Source: Blautia sp. (lineage in GTDB: Bacteria; Bacillota; Clostridia; Lachnospirales; Lachnospiraceae). From it: a stretch of DNA of 17,599 nucleotides. The stretch covers positions 1-17,599 of the forward strand of contig JAUUSJ010000083.1 in the NCBI GenBank assembly GCA_030841965.1. Direction: 5' to 3'. How positions within the stretch are numbered: the first letter of the stretch is position 1; each line of letters starts with the position of its first letter. Shown piece after piece: positions 14,284 to 17,599 of this stretch. The notes below the pieces were generated by a model. That model was not told the DNA's origin and made no database searches. It worked only from the letters and a program-made list of their open reading frames with translations. The position numbers were made by a program, and so were the translations under genes.

Positions 14284-14946
14284 TTATCGTATTTCTATCA
14301 TATCGATTTTATCGTTTCTTGCTATAATTGCTTTTTTTGCGATTCCGAAGAAGAGGCTATGTCCCACGATACCGGGAACGGCATCTAATGTCTGGGAGAG
14401 AAGTTTGATATCTTTCACGGAAGAAAATTTGGCTTCCATCAGATAATTTCCGTCGTCGCTGATGAGAAGACCTGCTTTTTGGTTGCTTTTTCTCTCGGTT
14501 ACGATAGCTCCCATCTCGGTCAGTTTTCTTTTTACCAAATATCTGGCAGAGCGGATAACTTCTACCGTAACTGGATAGTGGAATCGCAAAGTATCGCTGT
14601 ATTTCTCGCTGTCTGCAAATAAAATATAGGTATCGGCCATAGATGCGACAATTTTTTCTCTTGTATGGATACCTCCACAGCTTTTTAGAGCATTTAAATT
14701 CTTATCAAGCTCATCACATCCGTCGAAGGCGAGGTCGATTTTTGTCGTTGTTTCCAGAGAATTAACTGGAATATGATGGAGAAGACAAAGTTCCATTGTG
14801 TCTGCGGATGGTGTCACAGCAGTAATCTTTTTCTTTGCCTGTTCCAATTCTTCAATTAGGAGGGCGACAGTTGAGCCGCCTCCCAGACCGATGGTCATTC
14901 CATCTTCTATGAGTTCTAATGCCATTTTGGCAGATTTTTGTTTCAT
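14284..14946 (-). CDS. rpiA: Ribose-5-phosphate isomerase A-like protein
   Basis: A 220-residue enzyme expected to interconvert ribose 5-phosphate and ribulose 5-phosphate. GLGGGSTVALL (20-30) is the phosphate loop, with Gly where GLGTGST is usual. Asp75 and Asp78 (DGCDE), Lys88 and Glu97 (REK) match E. coli Asp81, Asp84, Lys94 and Glu103 with identical spacings. The KGGGA stretch after the Lys is changed to KSCGGIH, so substrate preference may differ. The ATG at 14944-14946 is used here; a TTG at 14962-14964 would give 226 residues and a length closer to E. coli. Neither has a strong ribosome site. It lies about 96 bases after the PTS gene with no terminator seen, so cotranscription is likely. 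Confidence 0.88.
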   Translation of the reverse strand: MKQKSAKMALELIEDGMTIGLGGGSTVALLIEELEQAKKKITAVTPSADTMELCLLHHIPVNSLETTTKIDLAFDGCDELDKNLNALKSCGGIHTREKIVASMADTYILFADSEKYSDTLRFHYPVTVEVIRSARYLVKRKLTEMGAIVTERKSNQKAGLLISDDGNYLMEAKFSSVKDIKLLSQTLDAVPGIVGHSLFFGIAKKAIIARNDKIDMIEIR

Positions 14947-15042
14947 TGTAGTTATCTGGCACAATATTTCCGTATTTTGGGAAAAACTGTGTTTTCCTTT
15001 CTAAAAAATAATGATGATTTCTCTATGTAAAGTTCAAATCCA

Positions 15043-16962
15043 TTATAGTTCTGACTTTTCCTTTGGCAGAGGTTTCTTCAATACTGCGAGAATCAGGCAA
15101 CCGACAATGGAGCCAACTAAAATGGAGAGGGCGTACATAAGTGGGTTTCCGATAGTTGGAAGTACGAAGATGCCGCCGTGTGGCGCTCTTAGTGTACAGC
15201 TAAAAAACATGGATAATCCGCCTGCCGTCGCAGAACCAATGATACAAGCTGGTAGGACACGGATTGGGTCGCTCGCTGCAAATGGAATGGCTCCCTCGGA
15301 GATAAAAGATAATCCGAGAAGATAGTTAACCATACCAGACTCACGCTCTTTTTTGGTAAAGCGATTTTTAAAAAATGTAGTGCAAAGAGCAATTGCAAGT
15401 GGAGGTATCATACCACCTGCCATAACAGCTGCCATAATCTCGAAGTTTCCCTCTGCGAGCTGTGAAGTAGCAAATACATAGGATGTCTTATTGACAGGAC
15501 CGCCCATATCGACAGACTGCATTCCAGCACAAATAATACCGAGGAGCACTTTACTTGTTCCATTTAAACTATTGAGTCCAGTGGAGAGTGCATCATTAAT
15601 GATGCCCATAAATGGATTGATAAATGTTGTAACGATGGAGCCAATTAAAACTCCGAATACTGGATAAATAATCATCGGACGAATACTGTTTAGCGATTGA
15701 GGAATCTTGGATGTCAATTTCTTCAATCCGATAACGACGTAACCAGCCGCAAAACCTGCGAAGAGCGCTCCGAGGAAGCCTGCATTGACATCTCCACCTG
15801 CTGGGTTTAGGAAGGTACTTCCCGCTTTTGCCACAAGTCCAGCCACGATACCGACTGCGAGTCCAGGACGGTCAGCGATACTCATCGCGATATAACCAGA
15901 TAAGATAGGCAACATCATACCGAAAGAGTACTCACCGATTGTTTTTAAGTAGGCTGCGATAGGTGTATTTTTACCAAAATTACTAGGGTCAATACTATAG
16001 TCATCAAAAAGAAAGGCAAGTGCAATCAAGATACCGCCGCCGATGACAAATGGAAGCATATGAGATACACCATTCATCAAATGCTTGTAAATTTGTCTAC
16101 CGATTCCCTCATGTGTCTCTTCTGTTGTATCCGTCTCAGAGCCGTCATGGTGATATATGGCAACTTTTCCGCTCACTGCTTCTAAAATAAGTTCGTTTGC
16201 CTTGTGAATACCTGAGGCAACTTTTGTGACAATAACAGGTTTTCCGTCAAATCTCTTTAGGTCTACATTTTTATCCGCTGCGATGATAATACATTCGGCG
16301 GCATTGATTTCTTCAGCAGTTAAAATATTCTTGGTTCCGTCAGCGCCCTGGGTTTCTACTTTGACTGGGATTCCAAGCTCTTTTCCTTTTTGTTCCAGAC
16401 TCTCTGCCGCCATAAATGTATGGGCGATTCCAGTTGGGCAGGCTGTGACAGCTAAAACCCGGTAGGAGGCAGATGCTTTTTCTTTTTGAGTCTGTCGCTC
16501 TCCAAGCTCTTTTTCTTGTCGGTCAATGATGTTTAAAAATTCTTCTTGGGAAGAGGCGTTTAGGAGAGAGTCCTTAAAGCCAGGAATCATTAACATCGTG
16601 GAGAGCTTGGATAGAGCGGTCAGATGGAGGTCTGCACCGTCCGCCGGTGCTGCAATCATGAAAGCCAGATGAACAGGCTGACCGTCTAGAGAGTCATAGT
16701 CTATACCACTTTTGGAGATAATTGCGACAATACCTGGTTTTTTTACTGCGGTAGATTTTGCGTGGGGAATGGCAATTCCATCGCCGATTCCAGTAGTTCC
16801 TTCTTCTTCTCTGGCTAATACTCCTTTTTCGTATTCGGCTCTGTCTTTTAAATTCCCGGCTTTTTCCATCATCTTGGTCATATAGTTGATGGCGGCTCGC
16901 TTGGATGTAATATTGACGTTTAGGTCAATGGAATGAATATCGAGTAATTCTCTTATTCTCAT
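15043..16962 (-). CDS. fruA: PTS fructose-type transporter subunit EIIABC
   Basis: A 639-residue fusion that imports and phosphorylates a sugar using phosphate from HPr. EIIA occupies about residues 1-150 with phospho-His67 in GIGDGIAIPHAKS. EIIB spans about 168-265 with phospho-Cys175 in AVTACPTGIAHTFMAAE. EIIC runs from about 285 to 630 with many hydrophobic segments and the VIGGGILIALAF and ADRPGLAVGIVAG stretches typical of the fructose/mannitol branch. The IIA-IIB-IIC order matches Firmicutes FruA. AAGGAGGA lies about seven bases before the ATG. The usual neighbours fruR and fruK (1-phosphofructokinase) are not present; an RpiA-like isomerase and a Gfo/Idh dehydrogenase follow instead. 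Fructose is the default prediction, but another ketose is possible. Confidence 0.93.
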   Translation of the reverse strand: MRIRELLDIHSIDLNVNITSKRAAINYMTKMMEKAGNLKDRAEYEKGVLAREEEGTTGIGDGIAIPHAKSTAVKKPGIVAIISKSGIDYDSLDGQPVHLAFMIAAPADGADLHLTALSKLSTMLMIPGFKDSLLNASSQEEFLNIIDRQEKELGERQTQKEKASASYRVLAVTACPTGIAHTFMAAESLEQKGKELGIPVKVETQGADGTKNILTAEEINAAECIIIAADKNVDLKRFDGKPVIVTKVASGIHKANELILEAVSGKVAIYHHDGSETDTTEETHEGIGRQIYKHLMNGVSHMLPFVIGGGILIALAFLFDDYSIDPSNFGKNTPIAAYLKTIGEYSFGMMLPILSGYIAMSIADRPGLAVGIVAGLVAKAGSTFLNPAGGDVNAGFLGALFAGFAAGYVVIGLKKLTSKIPQSLNSIRPMIIYPVFGVLIGSIVTTFINPFMGIINDALSTGLNSLNGTSKVLLGIICAGMQSVDMGGPVNKTSYVFATSQLAEGNFEIMAAVMAGGMIPPLAIALCTTFFKNRFTKKERESGMVNYLLGLSFISEGAIPFAASDPIRVLPACIIGSATAGGLSMFFSCTLRAPHGGIFVLPTIGNPLMYALSILVGSIVGCLILAVLKKPLPKEKSEL

Positions 16963-16985
16963 CTTGAGTTCCTCCTTATTAGGTG

Positions 16986-17015
16986 GGGTAGTTGTGGAAA
17001 ATATGATAACTACCC
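16986..17015 (-). promoter_or_regulatory. Leader hairpin just upstream of the PTS ribosome site
   Basis: GGGTAGTT and AACTACCC form a perfect 8-bp stem with a 14-base loop; on the minus strand it ends about eight bases before AAGGAGGA. No T run follows, so it is not a terminator. It could control ribosome access or mRNA stability. No antiterminator (RAT-like) partner was recognised. Confidence 0.5.
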
Positions 17016-17062
17016 TGGTTTGTTGGTGGATGGTTCTTGTAAAATAGTTTCATGATTTTTAA

Positions 17063-17072
17063 TATCGCGATA
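17063..17072. promoter_or_regulatory. Candidate operator of the PTS operon
   Basis: TATCGCGATA is a perfect 10-base palindrome and the only CG-rich core in an AT-rich leader. It lies about 11-20 bases downstream of the expected transcription start, a typical repressor position. No regulator gene is adjacent, so the binding protein is unknown. Confidence 0.35.
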
Positions 17073-17089
17073 ATTAATTTTGTAAGTTT

Positions 17090-17117
17090 AGTATAGCATA
17101 AAAATAATTATTGTCAA
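17090..17117 (-). promoter_or_regulatory. Strong promoter of the PTS-rpiA-oxidoreductase operon
   Basis: On the minus strand, consensus TTGACA (plus 17112-17117), a 16-base spacer and TATACT (plus 17090-17095) with an upstream TGC forming an extended -10. The expected start near plus 17083 leaves a leader of about 120 bases holding the palindrome and the stem-loop. Confidence 0.8.
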
Positions 17118-17230
17118 TTACAAAAATGACGAAAATAATTTTTTCTATGTTTTGCACGAAAAAAAGGGATTTTGGGGAGGAAAAGGAAGGAATTTTTGTG
17201 TAAAATAGATATATGAAAAAAAATTTCGTA

Positions 17231-17290
17231 TAAGGGGAGGAGAATAGGGGAATAGAGAAATAGGGGAATAGGGGAGGTTGGGAGGGAGAC
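17231..17290 (+). repeat. G-run purine tract
   Basis: Almost pure purine sequence with GGGG at 17234, 17247, 17263 and 17271 and loosely repeated ATAGGGGAATA words. Spacing between the runs is 9, 12 and 4 bases, so an intramolecular G-quadruplex is possible but not ideal. On the other strand it is the C-rich flank to the right of hairpin copy 4, matching the pyrimidine-rich flank of copy 2 (1061-1256). From 17118 to 17230 only AT-rich DNA is seen. Confidence 0.55.
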
Positions 17291-17497
17291 GCTAAGAGAG
17301 CAAGCAGATATCTCCTCCGCAAACACGTTCGTTCCCACGGTTTTTCGACATACGCCGATTTTTGCCGCCTCCCGCAAACTCGCAGCTACGCTGCTCAAAC
17401 AGTGCTCCAGCGGCAAAGCTAAGTATATCGAAAAACCGCTCCACTCTCTATCGTTTTCGGAGGAGATATCTGCTTGCTCTCTTGGCTGTGTATTGGC
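17281..17497 (-). repeat. Full copy (copy 4) of the long variable-arm hairpin repeat
   Basis: On the minus strand this matches copy 2 almost base for base inside the arms. Outer arms 17294-17324 and 17453-17483 pair 30 of 31, but with a different sequence (variable core CAAGCAGATATCTCCTCC). The apical hairpin is GCAGC-GTA-GCTGC instead of GTGCC-GTA-GGCGC, keeping the pairing. Flanks GCCAATACACAGCC and TTAGCGTCTCCC are conserved. It lies upstream of, and in the same orientation as, the PTS operon, with its end about 165 bases before that promoter. Open frames across it are by-products of the repeat. Confidence 0.85.
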
Positions 17498-17567
17498 GAA
17501 ACACTATATAATTCTTTTTTTAGCGAAAATAATTGTTTTATAATTTTAAGAATTTGAGGCGGGAATT

Positions 17568-17587
17568 CTCGGTTACTTGTATCCGAG
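17568..17587 (+). other. Small hairpin at the window edge
   Basis: CTCGG (17568-17572) pairs with CCGAG (17583-17587), and GGG (17561-17563) can pair with CCC (17595-17597) outside it. The window ends here, so it may be the start of a larger RNA structure or chance. No gene can be assigned from 17498 to 17599. Confidence 0.25.
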
Positions 17588-17599
17588 ATGAAAGCCCTA

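Noticed and set aside
17074..17416. Minus-strand frames across hairpin copy 4 and the purine tract
   Set aside because: They follow the repeat and then low-complexity AT- and G-rich DNA; no ribosome site and a strong promoter lies within them.
17498..17599. Riboswitch or T-box start at the right edge
   Set aside because: Only a 5-bp hairpin is visible before the window ends; no class-specific conserved core can be identified.

Overview
The window looks like a chromosomal segment of a low-GC Gram-positive bacterium of the class Clostridia, most plausibly a gut Lachnospiraceae. This is an inference from the AT-rich sequence, strong AGGAGG ribosome sites, consensus sigma-A type promoters, a pth-mfd-PrsA housekeeping neighbourhood, and an AraC/GPH-transporter/GH2 sugar cassette. 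Species cannot be named from the sequence alone. No rRNA, tRNA, transposase, phage gene or CRISPR array was seen.

Layout. 1-1256: repeat-rich DNA around one small two-pass membrane protein (512-793). 1257-5605: a strong promoter, a possible 9-codon leader peptide, pth (peptidyl-tRNA hydrolase) and mfd (transcription-repair coupling factor). 5883-6266: a DUF2500-type membrane-anchored protein ending at a 38-bp-arm palindrome. 6382-11501: an AraC regulator divergent from a GPH-family sugar transporter and a GH2 beta-galactosidase-like enzyme, forming a glycoside uptake and hydrolysis unit. 11732-13161: promoter, structured leader and a PrsA/SurA-like lipoprotein with a Thr/Ser/Ala/Glu/Lys tail. 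13181-13233: bidirectional terminator. 13284-16962, minus strand: a probable operon of a fructose-type PTS EIIABC, an RpiA-like isomerase and a Gfo/Idh/MocA oxidoreductase. 17231-17599: G-run purine tract, another large repeat and the window edge.

The most unusual content is a family of long hairpin repeats with four copies (partial at 1-80 minus; 850-1060 plus; mini-version 6279-6369 plus; 17281-17497 minus). The interior is nearly identical between full copies. The 31-nt outer arms differ from copy to copy, yet within each copy whose two arms are visible they are fully or almost fully complementary. A small apical hairpin shows paired compensatory changes, and most non-Watson-Crick positions become G.U pairs on one strand. 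That is the signature of a structured RNA or a hairpin-maintained mobile repeat. Two copies border tandem arrays made from their own flanks (63-bp and 44-bp units). A flank-like repeat at 11563-11620 lies on the other side of the sugar cassette from the mini copy, so the cassette is bracketed by related sequences.

Working together: pth and mfd serve translation and DNA-repair housekeeping. The AraC-GPH-GH2 unit probably imports and splits a beta-glycoside under AraC control. The minus-strand operon imports and phosphorylates a sugar and supplies an isomerase and an oxidoreductase of unknown exact substrates.
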